From Bacillus sp. FJAT-18017 (GTDB taxonomy: Bacteria; Bacillota; Bacilli; Bacillales; Cytobacillaceae): DNA of 64,000 nt. The notes beneath the pieces are model-generated. The model was not told where the DNA came from. It made no database searches and was given only the letters and a program-made list of their open reading frames with translations. Position numbers and translations under genes: made by a program. Of this stretch, positions 8,845 through 17,688 are shown in pieces. Each line of letters starts with the position of its first letter. The stretch's first letter is position 1. The DNA lies in assembly GCF_001278805.1 (NCBI RefSeq), contig NZ_CP012602.1, positions 3,445,501 to 3,509,500 on the forward strand. Reading direction: 5' to 3'.

Positions 8845-9993
8845 ATGGAGCATTTAATTAATCAAAGAGTAAAAGCAATAGAAATTTCCGGCATCCGAAA
8901 ATTCTTTAATATGGTGTCAGATGTAGAGAATGTAGTGTCTCTTACTATTGGGCAGCCTGACTTTCCAACACCCAAACATATAAAAGAAGCTGCAGTTAAG
9001 GCTATCCACGAAAACCGGACCGTATATACCCATAATGCTGGCATGATCGAGACAAGGCAGGCCGCTTCGGATTTTGTCCGTGAAAAATACGGTCTCATTT
9101 ATGACCCCCAAACAGAGGTTATAGTAACAAGTGGAGCCAGTGAAGCGATTGATATCACCTTTCGTTCGATTTTAGAGGAAGGGTGTGAGGTCATTCTTCC
9201 GGGTCCCATTTACCCAGGCTATGAGCCTATCATTCGGCTATGCGGGGCAATACCAGTGCATGCGGATATCCGGGAAAACGGGTTTCGTTTCACAGCTGAG
9301 CTAATCCGTAAGCATCTAACAGAAAAAACCCGATGCATCGTCCTCCCATACCCTTCCAATCCGACAGGGGTCAGCCTCTCGGAACAAGAGATCAAAGACA
9401 TTGCCGAGCTCGTTAAGGGGAAGGATATCCTTGTTTTGGCAGATGAAATTTATAGCGAACTGATTTACGGGCAAGCACATTTTTCAATCGGTTCCATCCT
9501 TAAGGAACAAACGATTGTAATTAATGGATTATCCAAATCACATTCCATGACAGGATGGCGCATCGGTCTTCTTTTTGCCCCGGAGAAGTTGGCAAAACAT
9601 ATCTTGAAAGTCCACCAATACAATGTAACTTGCGCAAATTCAATCGCACAGGTTGCGGCAACAGAGGCATTAACGTTAGGGAAGGACGACGCGCTCCCAA
9701 TGAAAAAGGAATATGAAGCGCGGCGCAATTATGTTTATGATAGGCTAGTTGCCATGGGACTCGATGTGCCTATGCCCGACGGAGCATTTTACTTTTTTGT
9801 TAAAATCCCGCCGTCCATGAACCAAGATTCATTCGGATTTGCTCTTGACCTTGTTGACAAGGCTAAGCTAGCTGTTGTCCCAGGCAGTGCTTTTTCTGAA
9901 TTTGGCGAAGGCTACTTCCGCCTCTCCTATGCGTATTCAATGGATACCCTGAAAGAGGGTCTGGATCGACTTGAAGGCTACCTGAATAATTGA
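8845..9993 (+). CDS. patA: Aminotransferase PatA (class I/II, PLP-dependent)
   Basis: 382 residues. Very similar in reading to B. subtilis PatA: MEHLINQRVKAIEISGIRKF, SLTIGQPDFPTP, PYPSNPTGVSLSE and the PLP lysine in NGLSKSHSMTGWRIG. The Arg near the end (YFRLSYAYSMDTL) binds the substrate carboxylate. It transaminates aromatic or branched amino acids or N-acetyl-L,L-diaminopimelate with 2-oxoglutarate; in B. subtilis PatA is linked to lysine synthesis. The ATG at 8845 matches the family N-terminus; the only ribosome binding site, GGAAAGG, is rather far (14 bases). cheV, which adjoins patA in B. subtilis, is absent. Confidence 0.9.
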   Translation: MEHLINQRVKAIEISGIRKFFNMVSDVENVVSLTIGQPDFPTPKHIKEAAVKAIHENRTVYTHNAGMIETRQAASDFVREKYGLIYDPQTEVIVTSGASEAIDITFRSILEEGCEVILPGPIYPGYEPIIRLCGAIPVHADIRENGFRFTAELIRKHLTEKTRCIVLPYPSNPTGVSLSEQEIKDIAELVKGKDILVLADEIYSELIYGQAHFSIGSILKEQTIVINGLSKSHSMTGWRIGLLFAPEKLAKHILKVHQYNVTCANSIAQVAATEALTLGKDDALPMKKEYEARRNYVYDRLVAMGLDVPMPDGAFYFFVKIPPSMNQDSFGFALDLVDKAKLAVVPGSAFSEFGEGYFRLSYAYSMDTLKEGLDRLEGYLNN

Positions 9994-9997
9994 AACA

Positions 9998-10027
9998 AAA
10001 TCCCCGAAGCATCCGCCGCGGGGATTT
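9998..10027 (+). terminator. Terminator of patA
   Basis: AAATCCCCG (9998-10006) pairs with CGGGGATTT (10019-10027), followed by GTTCTTG. It lies 5 bases after the patA stop. Confidence 0.75.
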
Positions 10028-10082
10028 GTTCTTGTAAAATAAATTAAAGTTTTCGCAAATTTAGATATCATTTTCCAAGTTG

Positions 10083-10167
10083 GTCTACGTCTAGCTACAC
10101 AAGGAAGTCTTGGCAGCATAAGCATCGCACGAATTAGGCGATAGCGTAATGAGGAGCGCCTATCGCT
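10083..10167 (-). repeat. Partial copy of a dispersed Bacillaceae repeat with hairpin
   Basis: On the minus strand this ends in GCTAGACGTAGAC, the same 13 bases that end the larger element at 12927-13184. At the other end GGCGATAG and CTATCGC form a stem followed on the plus strand by nine T, so it may also act as a terminator for transcription coming from patA. Confidence 0.5.
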
Positions 10168-10177
10168 TTTTTTTTAT

Positions 10178-10543
10178 TTATACCATCTTTCTAATGAAAC
10201 GCACTTCCCGGTAGCCCTCAATTTTATCGGTCGTAAAGAGGCCGATTTCTGCATACGTCCCTTTCAGGTCAATAAGGGTTGCTTCCAATTCTTCGGGAGA
10301 TTTGGGCTTCGGATAACCCAGTCTCTTTATTTCTTCCATTAAAATCCGGAAGCCGCCATCTGTTTCAATATGGCTGAATTTAGGAGGCAATGTACCCATC
10401 ACCTCATTAATCAAGGTTAACTCCCATTTAATTGGCCTGGCATTGGTAACTGTTTTTTCCCTAGTAAAGCCATCAATTCTGACCAAGTAGCGTCCATCTT
10501 CCAATTCATTGAACTTATTTTTCACATCATCAAACAGGCTCAT
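10178..10543 (-). CDS. Conserved hypothetical protein, possibly DUF669-like
   Basis: 121 residues, start ATG preceded by AAAGGGGG. It opens with MSLFDDVKNKFNELEDGRYLVRIDGF and later has RPIKWELTLINEVMG, a layout that recalls phage DUF669 proteins (DGxYxVxI...KWELxxI), but I am not certain of this. No signal peptide or membrane segment. It follows ykwC by 57 bases on the same strand with no terminator between, so the two may be cotranscribed. Function unknown. Confidence 0.65.
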   Translation of the reverse strand: MSLFDDVKNKFNELEDGRYLVRIDGFTREKTVTNARPIKWELTLINEVMGTLPPKFSHIETDGGFRILMEEIKRLGYPKPKSPEELEATLIDLKGTYAEIGLFTTDKIEGYREVRFIRKMV

Positions 10544-10600
10544 ACAAAACGCCCCCTTTACTGTAAATGTATTTTTACAAAGGGGAATTTAGAAGAGATG

Positions 10601-11476
10601 TTAGGCCCAGTATTTATATAGCGCCTGCGTTCCGCTGTTTTCTTCTCCCTGTTCCGCAAGCTGTTCATATAAAGATTTAGCGAGGGAAAGTGCCGGGGCA
10701 TCCATCCCCATTTTTTCAGCTTCCTCGAGGGCAATTCTCATGTCTTTGATAAAATGCTTTATGTAGAAGCCTGGTTCAAAATCTCCCTTTAGCATTTTAG
10801 GTGCAAGATTTGAGAGATTCCAGCTTCCTGCTGCACCTGTAGAAATGCTCTTTAATACATTTTCCGGATCGAGGCCGGCTTTTTTGGCATAAACCATTGC
10901 TTCTGCAACACCCATCATCGTCGAAGCGATGGCAATCTGATTACACATTTTCGTGTGCTGCCCTGCACCAGCCTTTCCCTGATAGACAATGTTTGTTCCA
11001 AGCAATTCAAGCAAGGGTTTTACTGCAAGAAAGGCTTCTTCATCACCGCCAACCATGACAGCCAGCCGCGCATCACGAGCCCCAATGTCGCCACCAGAAA
11101 CAGGGGCATCAAGGGAATGCATCCCGCGCTTTTTCGCTTCCTCATAAAGCTTGGCAGCAAGCGATGGTGTAGATGTTGTCATATCAACAAAATAAGTGCC
11201 TTCTCCTGCACTATCCATGATTCCTCCAGTACTTAAGTACACTTCTTCAACATCATGAGGATAACCGACAATTGTAAAAACCACATTTGCCCCGCGGGCT
11301 GCCTCACCAGGACTATCAGCCCAAGCTGCCCCTTTTTCAAGCAGGCTTTCGGCTTTTTCCTTCGTCCTGTTGTATACAGTAACTTTATAACCGCCCTTTA
11401 GCAAATGGCTGGCCATGCTATGACCCATGACTCCGGTACCGATAAACGCTATAGAAGTTGTTTCTGGTGTTAACAT
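10601..11476 (-). CDS. ykwC: 3-hydroxyisobutyrate-dehydrogenase-like enzyme YkwC
   Basis: 291 residues (YkwC 288). Rossmann motif FIGTGVMGHSMASHLL at the N-terminus, DAPVSGGDIGARD in the substrate loop and the catalytic Lys region GAGQHTKMCNQI; TGAAGSWNLSNLAP follows. It belongs to the beta-hydroxyacid dehydrogenases, which oxidise 3-hydroxy acids with NAD(P); the exact substrate of YkwC is not established. I start at the ATG at 11476, preceded by GGAAGGG; the ATG at 11494 with AAAGGAAA is an alternative adding six residues. A possible attenuator or short RNA lies just upstream. Confidence 0.88.
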   Translation of the reverse strand: MLTPETTSIAFIGTGVMGHSMASHLLKGGYKVTVYNRTKEKAESLLEKGAAWADSPGEAARGANVVFTIVGYPHDVEEVYLSTGGIMDSAGEGTYFVDMTTSTPSLAAKLYEEAKKRGMHSLDAPVSGGDIGARDARLAVMVGGDEEAFLAVKPLLELLGTNIVYQGKAGAGQHTKMCNQIAIASTMMGVAEAMVYAKKAGLDPENVLKSISTGAAGSWNLSNLAPKMLKGDFEPGFYIKHFIKDMRIALEEAEKMGMDAPALSLAKSLYEQLAEQGEENSGTQALYKYWA

Positions 11477-11535
11477 AAAATCAATCCCTTCCATGCTATT
11501 TCCTTTATAATACCGTATTACTCACAATACAGCGC

Positions 11536-11563
11536 AAAAAAAGACTCGCACAAAATGCGAGTC
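11536..11563 (-). terminator. Strong terminator-like hairpin 60 bases upstream of ykwC
   Basis: GACTCGCA (11543-11550) pairs perfectly with TGCGAGTC (11556-11563); on the minus strand the stem runs into seven T. It points towards ykwC, so it ends either readthrough or a short leader transcript. Confidence 0.75.
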
Positions 11564-11606
11564 CCAAACTTGTAGTTTGGCTGCCGAAATCCAAAGTTTG
11601 GTTTTT

Positions 11607-11635
11607 ATTTTAAAAATACCGATGATATATGTCTC
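11607..11635 (-). promoter_or_regulatory. Candidate sigma-A promoter for a short leader RNA or ykwC
   Basis: GAGACA (11630-11635) and TAAAAT (11607-11612) are separated by 17 bases on the minus strand. The predicted start near 11600 is only about 65 bases ahead of the terminator-like stem at 11543-11563. Confidence 0.45.
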
Positions 11636-11640
11636 TAAAA

Positions 11641-11672
11641 AAAAGAAAACCCGGAGCTAATCATCTCCGGGT
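11641..11672 (-). terminator. Terminator of the atypical SDR gene
   Basis: ACCCGGAG (11649-11656) pairs with CTCCGGGT (11665-11672), followed on the minus strand by TTTCTTTTTTT. Confidence 0.85.
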
Positions 11673-11746
11673 GTGCCAATCTCCAAATTATGCACAATGA
11701 TAGTCTTTCCCCATTTATAAAAAAACAAACAGTATTTGAAAATAAA

Positions 11747-12532
11747 TTAGATCGATTTAACCATTCCCCCATCAACAATAAATGCTTGTCCTGTCATATA
11801 GGTATTTGCAGCTGAAACTAAAAAGGCACCCACTTTCGCAAATTCCTCAGGTGTTCCATATCGCCCAAGCGGTATATTCTTTTTCACATTGCTTTCGACA
11901 GCTTCAAGGTCAACCCCAAGATTTTCTGCTCTGAACTGATCGAGATGTTTCGTACGGCCCGTCGAAATCCTTCCTGGGGCGATTGTATTAATTAGAATCC
12001 CGTAAGGTGCAAGTTCAGAAGCTAGTGTCTTTGACATTCCGACAATACCAGCCCTAAATGTGTTCGACAATATTAAGCCTGCGATCGGTTCCTTGATAGA
12101 AGAAGAAGCGATATTCAGAATTTTCCCTCCGTTTTCCTTCATATAAGGCAAAACCCTTTGGATAAGTCTGACATAGGATAATAAATTTAACTCGAATGCC
12201 GCCTGCCATTGTTCTTCAGCTAATGATTCAAAACTCCCTGCCGGAGGCCCTCCAGAATTATTGACAAGGATATCAATAGTGCCAAATTCATTTACAGCAC
12301 CGGAAACCAGATTTCTTATATCCTCTGTCTTCGTCAGGTCTGCACGTATGTAAATTGCCTTTCCATCCCCTAATTCGCTAAGCTCTTCCAAACGCGTCTG
12401 AAGCTTGTCTTCTTCCCTTCCCGAGATTATGACATTTGCCCCTTCCTTAAAAAGCTCTCTTGCGATTGCAAAACCAAGCCCTTGGCTTGAAGCAGCAATA
12501 AGCGCAGTCTTGCCTTTTAAATTAAAATCCAT
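11747..12532 (-). CDS. Atypical SDR family oxidoreductase lacking the catalytic Tyr
   Basis: 261 residues with the SDR fold: ALIAASSQGLGFAIA replaces the usual TGxxxGxG, and NNSGGPPAGSF replaces NNAG. Where classical members have YxxxK, this protein reads LSNTFRAGIVGMSKTLA, so Tyr and Lys are both lost. The C-terminus YMTGQAFIVDGGMVKS is normal. This pattern is that of the beta-ketoacyl-reductase-like subgroup known to deviate from both motifs (cd05344 as I recall). Its activity is uncertain. GAGGTAG is the ribosome binding site. Monocistronic, with its own terminator. Confidence 0.8.
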   Translation of the reverse strand: MDFNLKGKTALIAASSQGLGFAIARELFKEGANVIISGREEDKLQTRLEELSELGDGKAIYIRADLTKTEDIRNLVSGAVNEFGTIDILVNNSGGPPAGSFESLAEEQWQAAFELNLLSYVRLIQRVLPYMKENGGKILNIASSSIKEPIAGLILSNTFRAGIVGMSKTLASELAPYGILINTIAPGRISTGRTKHLDQFRAENLGVDLEAVESNVKKNIPLGRYGTPEEFAKVGAFLVSAANTYMTGQAFIVDGGMVKSI

Positions 12533-12593
12533 TGCTCTACCTCCTCTATCTTTTTATTTATTATACTCCATTACATTCTATCAAACAGAGAAA

Positions 12594-12617
12594 ACCCCTT
12601 CTGTTTAAAGAAGGGGT
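12594..12617 (-). terminator. Terminator of the 47-residue gene
   Basis: ACCCCTTCT (12594-12602) pairs with AGAAGGGGT (12609-12617); TTTTCTC follows on the minus strand. It lies 14 bases after the small gene. Confidence 0.8.
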
Positions 12618-12631
12618 CCGTACCATTTCAT

Positions 12632-12775
12632 CTAGAGTGCGCCTACCTGGTTTTTCTTTTTAGAAGTTCCCAGCGATTTCATCTGTCCCATCAGTTTGTC
12701 TCGAGAGTCCTTGTTCCTCATTAAGTAAGCAAGTCCAAGGCCAACAGTTGTCATAACCATCTTTTTTCTATCCAT
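12632..12775 (-). CDS. Small conserved protein, 47 residues, DUF3918-like
   Basis: A short gene with ATAGGAGG ahead of the ATG at 12775 and a strong terminator after the stop. The product begins MDRKKMVMTTVGLGLAYLM, a short membrane-type helix, then turns very basic (KSLGTSKKKN). The shape resembles the small Bacillus DUF3918 proteins, though I cannot confirm the family. Probably a membrane-anchored micro-protein of unknown role. The good ribosome binding site and terminator are the main reason to accept it. Confidence 0.7.
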   Translation of the reverse strand: MDRKKMVMTTVGLGLAYLMRNKDSRDKLMGQMKSLGTSKKKNQVGAL

Positions 12776-12926
12776 TTTAAATAGCCTCCTATCTAATCTG
12801 TGTACATAGAAAAAATTCCCGTTCCCTTAGGACAGTAAACCCTTTCTTAATAAAAAGAGGTTTCCTCAGTTTCCTCATATTCCCACCAACTATCATGACT
12901 TATCACTTTAATTCCAGGTACAGAAC

Positions 12927-13184
12927 AAAAGCGCAAGCGCCTTGGTCATCACCGTACAAAATGGACGGACTTCGACTGAGATAAAGTGAAACTTCCATCA
13001 GCGATTTTTGCTGATGGTTAGTTGAACGAATCGGACCTTTAGGGTCAGTTGCCGACGGAGGAGGCTTACTGAGCTTAAGAGGGGATAAAGGAATTACGAA
13101 GAGCGATAGCGATTCGATGATGACTTATCGTAGGGAGAAGGCCAGAAGTTTGCTGGGTGATAGGCGCTGGAGCTAGACGTAGAC
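12927..13184 (+). repeat. Dispersed Bacillaceae intergenic repeat, about 258 bp
   Basis: Starts AAAAGCGCAAGCGCC and ends GGCGCTGGAGCTAGAC, so its ends are short imperfect inverted repeats; the interior has several hairpins (for example CCATCAGCGATTTTTGCTGATGG near 12992). I recognise the overall form as a MITE-like, non-coding repeat common between genes of Bacillus relatives. Fragments of it occur at 10083 and 37093. No open frame of note. It fills most of the 600-base gap between the 47-residue gene and ptsI. Confidence 0.7.
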
Positions 13185-13235
13185 AAAATCGGTAAAAAGT
13201 TATCCACAGGCGAGGAATTTATAATTTCCTAAACG

Positions 13236-13265
13236 AAAAAAAATCCGGCTGCATTATGCAGCCGG
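13236..13265 (-). terminator. Terminator of ptsHI
   Basis: CCGGCTGCAT and ATGCAGCCGG form a 10-bp stem (13245-13265); on the minus strand eight T follow. It lies about 110 bases after the ptsI stop. Confidence 0.85.
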
Positions 13266-13375
13266 CAAAAAGGGGGAAAATGAGAATGATTAGCTTACAC
13301 TAAATCATACTAGTTGCTTGATAGTAATTTACCCGCAAGCTTGTCCCCCAAACCATTTTTTATATTTCAATTGTG

Positions 13376-15091
13376 TTACAAATTCGCGGCTGATTTTACC
13401 GCTGCAATGACTTCTTCCATTGTGCTCATGGACAATGCTTTTTGAGCCAGCTCTTCCATCTCGGCTTTTTTAAGCTTTTTGATTTGATTCCGGGCTTTTA
13501 AGATAGATGTAGCACTCATGGAGAATTCATCGAGTCCGAGCCCTACAAGCAGAGGTATGGCTGTTTCGTCACCGGCCATTTCTCCGCACATTCCAGCCCA
13601 TTTCCCTTCCGCATGTGCTGCGTCAATCACCATTTTAACAAGGCGAAGAATAGCAGGGTTGTATGGCTGGTATAGGTAAGATACCCGTTCGTTCATCCTG
13701 TCTGCCGCCATTGTGTATTGAATCAGATCATTCGTACCAATACTGAAGAAATCTACTTCTTTAGCAAATTGATCCGCAATTACAGCAGTGGAAGGAATCT
13801 CAACCATGATTCCCAGCTCTATCCGATCAGAAATGGTTGCGCCTTCGTCCGCAAGCTTGGCCTTCTCTTCCTCAAGCATAGCTTTTGCCTGGCGGAATTC
13901 TTCGAGGGTTGCAATCATCGGAAACATGATTTTCAGGTTTCCATAGGAGCTTGCACGCAGCAAGGCCCTCAGCTGAGTCCGAAAAATCCCTTGCTCTTCC
14001 AAGCAAAGCCGGATTGCCCTAAAGCCAAGAAACGGATTCATTTCCTTTGGAAGCTGTAAATATGGAAGTTCCTTATCTCCGCCAATATCAAGTGTCCTTA
14101 CGACGACTGGACGGCCCTCCATGCCTTCGAGGACAGCTTTATAGGCTTCGAACTGTTCATCTTCGGTTGGAAGTTGGTCGCGGCCCATGTAAAGGAACTC
14201 AGTCCGGTACAAGCCGACTGCTTCTGCCCCGTTTTCCCGAACGCCTTTAAGATCCTTCGGTGTTCCTATGTTAGCACCCAACTCAACTTCATGGCCATCA
14301 GCTGTAACGGTCTTCTCGTTGACAAGCTTCGCCCATTCCTCTTTTTGTGCTTCATAGTCAGCCTTTATCTGCTCATATGCCTGAACAAGTTCGGGAGTTG
14401 GATTGATATGTACCTCTCCCTTTAGCCCATCGACAATGACCAAATCACCATTGTTAATGGTATCGGTTGCATTTCTTGTGCCAACAACTGCAGGAATCTC
14501 AAGAGAGCGCGCCATAATCGCTGAATGCGATGTCCTTCCGCCAATATCGGTCGTAAACCCTTTGACAAATTCACGATTTAATTGGGCTGTATCGGAAGGG
14601 GTTAAATCTTCGCCAACTACAATGACCTCCTCGGCAATCATTGAAGGATTAGGAAGCTGAACACCAAGAAGCCTCGCAAGTATCCGTTTTGTAACATCCC
14701 GGATATCGGCAGCCCTTTCTTTCATATATTCATTATCCATTTGTTCAAACATGGTAATGAACATGCTAGCGGTCTCATTTAAAGCAAACTCGGCATTTAC
14801 GTTTTCAGTCCTAATTCTGTCCTCAATTGGTGAAACAAGTTCAGGATCAGACAGGACAAGCAGATGTGCTTCAAATATTGCCGCTTTATCAGGCCCTAAC
14901 GTTTCATTGGCTCTGTCCCTGATTAGTTCAAGCTCGGACTTTGACTGCTCGAGGGCTTTACGAAAACGTTCCACTTCAGTTCCTGGATCCAAAATGGATT
15001 CCTTTGAAAATGAAAGATCAGGTTCTGTCAGCCTGTAAGCTTTGGCAATCGCTATTCCATTTGAAGCAGCAATACCTTGAAGGAAAGCCAT
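13376..15091 (-). CDS. ptsI: PTS enzyme I
   Basis: 571 residues (570 in B. subtilis). It takes phosphate from phosphoenolpyruvate and passes it to HPr, the first step of PTS sugar uptake, in the cytoplasm. The phosphorylated His lies in [21 protein letters not shown]; the PEP-binding half shows [32 protein letters not shown] and the Cys-loop [13 protein letters not shown]. The ATG overlaps the ptsH stop by one base, so the two are translationally coupled. ptsG and glcT, which precede ptsHI in B. subtilis, are not here. Confidence 0.97.
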   Translation of the reverse strand: MAFLQGIAASNGIAIAKAYRLTEPDLSFSKESILDPGTEVERFRKALEQSKSELELIRDRANETLGPDKAAIFEAHLLVLSDPELVSPIEDRIRTENVNAEFALNETASMFITMFEQMDNEYMKERAADIRDVTKRILARLLGVQLPNPSMIAEEVIVVGEDLTPSDTAQLNREFVKGFTTDIGGRTSHSAIMARSLEIPAVVGTRNATDTINNGDLVIVDGLKGEVHINPTPELVQAYEQIKADYEAQKEEWAKLVNEKTVTADGHEVELGANIGTPKDLKGVRENGAEAVGLYRTEFLYMGRDQLPTEDEQFEAYKAVLEGMEGRPVVVRTLDIGGDKELPYLQLPKEMNPFLGFRAIRLCLEEQGIFRTQLRALLRASSYGNLKIMFPMIATLEEFRQAKAMLEEEKAKLADEGATISDRIELGIMVEIPSTAVIADQFAKEVDFFSIGTNDLIQYTMAADRMNERVSYLYQPYNPAILRLVKMVIDAAHAEGKWAGMCGEMAGDETAIPLLVGLGLDEFSMSATSILKARNQIKKLKKAEMEELAQKALSMSTMEEVIAAVKSAANL

Positions 15092-15357
15092 TATTCTGCC
15101 AAACCTTCTTTTTTCAAGGTTTCTTCAAGTGTGCGAAGAGCCTCTTCTGAATCTCCACCTTCAGCTGAAATGGATATGGATGCACCCTGGCCGATTCCTA
15201 ATGACATAACACCCATAATAGATTTTAAGTTCACTTTTTTGCCTTTGTATTCGAGGTTTATATCAGAATCGAATCTGCTTGCAGTTTGCACCAATAGTGT
15301 TGCTGGTCTAGCATGGATGCCAGTCTCCGCTGTTACTTTGAATTGTTTTTCTGCCAT
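15091..15357 (-). CDS. ptsH: Phosphocarrier protein HPr
   Basis: 88 residues, the exact family length. His15 lies in [13 protein letters not shown] and the regulatory Ser46 in [12 protein letters not shown]; both are present, so it can act in PTS transfer and, when Ser-phosphorylated, as CcpA corepressor. This fits the cre boxes elsewhere in the window. The ATG at 15357 is preceded by AAGGAG. A well-formed sigma-A promoter lies about 140 bases upstream. Confidence 0.97.
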   Translation of the reverse strand: MAEKQFKVTAETGIHARPATLLVQTASRFDSDINLEYKGKKVNLKSIMGVMSLGIGQGASISISAEGGDSEEALRTLEETLKKEGLAE

Positions 15358-15949
15358 GTGAATCAAACTCCTTAGGTTTGTTTTTTTGAGAATATTGCTG
15401 CTATAATACTATTCCCCAATTGATATTTAGAAAAACTTGACATTCACCAGATCATGTTTTCAGTGACTCCTACAATAGGAAAGTATGTACTTTTTCCTTA
15501 TACAAATTGGTTGCAAAAAGTGCAATTTCTCACCCTCATTAACTTATACAATTTACGATTATTAGTCAACAAATCAGGTATTTGTATAAATTATTTAAAA
15601 ACCTACTGGCATCTGTAGTATTTCAAAAGGTTGTATTACTATGTATATTAAATGGAAAATTAGTTTACCCTTCGATTCCCCCACTCATCAAAGGGGTCCT
15701 CTTGAAATTACTCAAGGGGAACATAGAGAATCTCCCCATATCCCTTTTTTCTCAATTGAGTCTTTACGTATTCCCTTACTATCAAAAGAGATTTCTTCGT
15801 TCATTTATATAAATGTTTCTTAACAGTACGGAAATTTACCATTGCCCTTCATTTGCCAATTAGGGTATTTCATTTTCAGTTTCCCCATAGTTTCCAAGAC
15901 TCCCATATCCCCACTCCTCTATGTATAATTCACCACTTTCTGGTCTGGT
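15358..15949. other. 592-base gap upstream of ptsH
   Basis: The right-hand part of the ptsH leader and promoter is at 15497-15525. Beyond it, 15580-15940 is AT-rich with C-rich patches. Frames on the plus strand there have no ribosome binding site and no recognisable product. I see no RAT/antiterminator structure of the ptsG type. Confidence 0.5.
15497..15525 (-). promoter_or_regulatory. Sigma-A promoter of ptsHI
   Basis: TTGCAC (15520-15525) and TATAAG (15497-15502) separated by 17 bases on the minus strand; transcription would start near 15490. Confidence 0.7.
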
Positions 15950-16696
15950 CTATTCCTCATAGATCATTTTTTTTGTCATGCCGCCATCAATCGTCAAATT
16001 TTCGCCGGTAATGAAATCATTTAATGGGTCAGAAAGAAATAGGCAGGCCCGGGCAATATCATCAGGTTTTCCTACACGCCCGCTTAGATGCTGTTTATGG
16101 TCGCGTTCGGAAAGCGCCTCATAGTCCACTGTTTCAATCCAGCCGGGGCTTATGGAGTTTACTGTAATTCCATAGGGGCCAAGCGTCCTGGCAAGTGCAT
16201 GAGTCAGGGCTACAATCCCTCCTTTGGATGCAGAATATGCTTCAGTATTCGGTTCGGACATAAATGCTCTGGTCGAGGCAATATTAATGATTTTACCGCC
16301 TCCTTTTTCTTTCATCATTCTGGCAGTTGACTGCGACAACAAAAAAGTGCTGCGGAGATTCGTGTTGATGATCTCATCCCACTCTTCTACTGTAAGCTCA
16401 AAAAAATTGTTGAACTTGGATATTCCTGCGTTATTAATCAACACATCAATTTTTTCAAATTTTTTTACTGTTTTCTCCACTAGCAAAGAAATGCTGTCCC
16501 CATTTTTTACATCTGTATCAAAGAAGACAGCCTCGCCTGGATATCGGGATAACTCTTGGACAAATACCTTGCCTGCCTCCACGTCTACATCTGCCAGAGC
16601 GAGGTTTGCACCTTCTTCTGCAAACATCTGTGCAATTCCCTTACCAATGCCGTTTGCAGAACCAGTAACAATTACGGTCTTCCCTTCAAACCGCAT
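15950..16696 (-). CDS. Classical SDR family oxidoreductase
   Basis: 248 residues with a complete SDR active site: VTGSANGIGKGIA, DVDVEAG, NNAGISKFNNF, IASTRAFMSEPN and YSASKGG (Tyr and Lys present), and C-terminal FITGENLTIDGGM. It resembles glucose 1-dehydrogenase and 3-oxoacyl-ACP reductase types; the substrate cannot be told. I use the ATG at 16696 because AAAGGGG is about 10 bases ahead; an in-frame ATG at 16723 has none. It lies upstream of ptsHI on the same strand but is separated by nearly 600 bases. Confidence 0.82.
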   Translation of the reverse strand: MRFEGKTVIVTGSANGIGKGIAQMFAEEGANLALADVDVEAGKVFVQELSRYPGEAVFFDTDVKNGDSISLLVEKTVKKFEKIDVLINNAGISKFNNFFELTVEEWDEIINTNLRSTFLLSQSTARMMKEKGGGKIINIASTRAFMSEPNTEAYSASKGGIVALTHALARTLGPYGITVNSISPGWIETVDYEALSERDHKQHLSGRVGKPDDIARACLFLSDPLNDFITGENLTIDGGMTKKMIYEE

Positions 16697-16820
16697 ATCA
16701 GATTTCCCCTTTCGTATTTTCATTTCTTATATCATGGCGCTACTTTGTTGATTCTCTGCACCACCTAATACTCGGTTTAAATGAGCAATATTAATTAGAA
16801 GGGAGAATTATTTTTCAAAT

Positions 16821-17015
16821 TTAACTGCGCGGGTCACTTTGATATTCATAAATGACTCCTCCCCCGCGTTGGGCAATTCCTCGGAAATGCTTAAAGTCCT
16901 CTCTGTTTACCAAAACAGTTCTAAATGGCAAAAAGTCCTCGTTCGTAACATAATACTCCGCGAGAACTCCATCTCGAAGCTGGTCAAGAATTTCATTTAC
17001 TTCATTTTCTGTCAT
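16821..17015 (-). CDS. Small hypothetical protein, 64 residues
   Basis: Starts MTENEVNEILDQLRDGVLAEYYVTNEDFLPFRTVLV and ends with a Gly-rich GIAQRGGGVIYEYQ. The ATG follows AAGGAAGGGG. Soluble and acidic, no known motif. The balanced amino acid use and good upstream site suggest a real gene. I do not recognise a family. Confidence 0.65.
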   Translation of the reverse strand: MTENEVNEILDQLRDGVLAEYYVTNEDFLPFRTVLVNREDFKHFRGIAQRGGGVIYEYQSDPRS

Positions 17016-17449
17016 ACTATCACCGCCCCTTCCTTATTTAACCGAATAATAATCTTCCTTCGAGTTTCTGTCCAGTTTCCCCATTTTTTGAACAATTTCT
17101 GAAAAATAGTGAATATGTATATATAACTGCTAATTTAATCAGTAACCGGATTAAAAATAGCATAAATGAAACGGAAAATGCGTGTTCTTCCCTCAAATAC
17201 GCGGATTTTCCTGAGCCTTTCAGAAAGTGCAGAAACCCATCAATGTCATGTAGGAGGAAAGGGGAATTTCTTAACCCCAACACAACCAGCCAAAAAATCT
17301 TATTATTTAAAAAAGAAAGCCTTTACGTTTTTATCTTTTTAGTGCAAACTGTTATTAAAATCTTTTAGATAGAAAATTTTTACTAAATGGCAAGGGGTAA
17401 CCCAGCTTAAGTATGCCAGTAGAAATGGGAGCATAAAGGAGAGAGACAG
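17016..17449. other. Intergenic region without recognisable feature
   Basis: About 430 AT-rich bases between the divergent 64-residue gene and ykvS. A minus-strand open frame at 17038-17283 lacks a ribosome binding site and looks spurious. No clear promoter or hairpin was found. Confidence 0.4.
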
Positions 17450-17638
17450 TTGAAAAGAGCAGAAGTGGGAAATGTAATTGAATTCCGCGGAGGACTTCAA
17501 GGAGTAGTTGAAAAAGTAAATGAGAACTCAGTAATCGTCGACCTCACTTATATGGACAATTACCGGGATTTGGAGTTGGACCAGCGTACTGTCATTAATC
17601 ATAAAAACTATAAGGTTATTAGAGAAAGCGTAAATTAA
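17450..17638 (+). CDS. ykvS: YkvS family (DUF2187) small protein
   Basis: 62 residues; the start is a TTG with AAAGGAG 8 bases upstream. The sequence is a short beta-barrel-like KOW/SH3 type: AEVGNVIEFRGGLQGVVEKV followed by NSVIVDLTYMDNY and HKNYKVI, typical of DUF2187 proteins such as YkvS. Function unknown. It has its own strong terminator. Confidence 0.85.
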   Translation: MKRAEVGNVIEFRGGLQGVVEKVNENSVIVDLTYMDNYRDLELDQRTVINHKNYKVIRESVN

Positions 17639-17646
17639 ATATACGT

Positions 17647-17688
17647 GCAAAAGCAGCCGGGCTTCATACCAGCTGCTTTTGCTTTTTT
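17647..17688 (+). terminator. Terminator of ykvS
   Basis: GCAAAAGCAGC (17647-17657) and GCTGCTTTTGC (17672-17682) form an 11-bp stem, followed by TTTTTT. Confidence 0.85.

Noticed and set aside
15358..15500. RAT antiterminator before ptsHI
   Set aside because: ptsG and glcT are absent and the leader shows a plain sigma-A promoter without the paired RAT/terminator stems.
15582..15823. Two plus-strand frames upstream of ptsH
   Set aside because: No ribosome binding site, overlapping each other in different frames and no family resemblance.
17038..17283. 81-residue minus-strand reading frame
   Set aside because: No ribosome binding site, unnatural composition and no recognisable motif.
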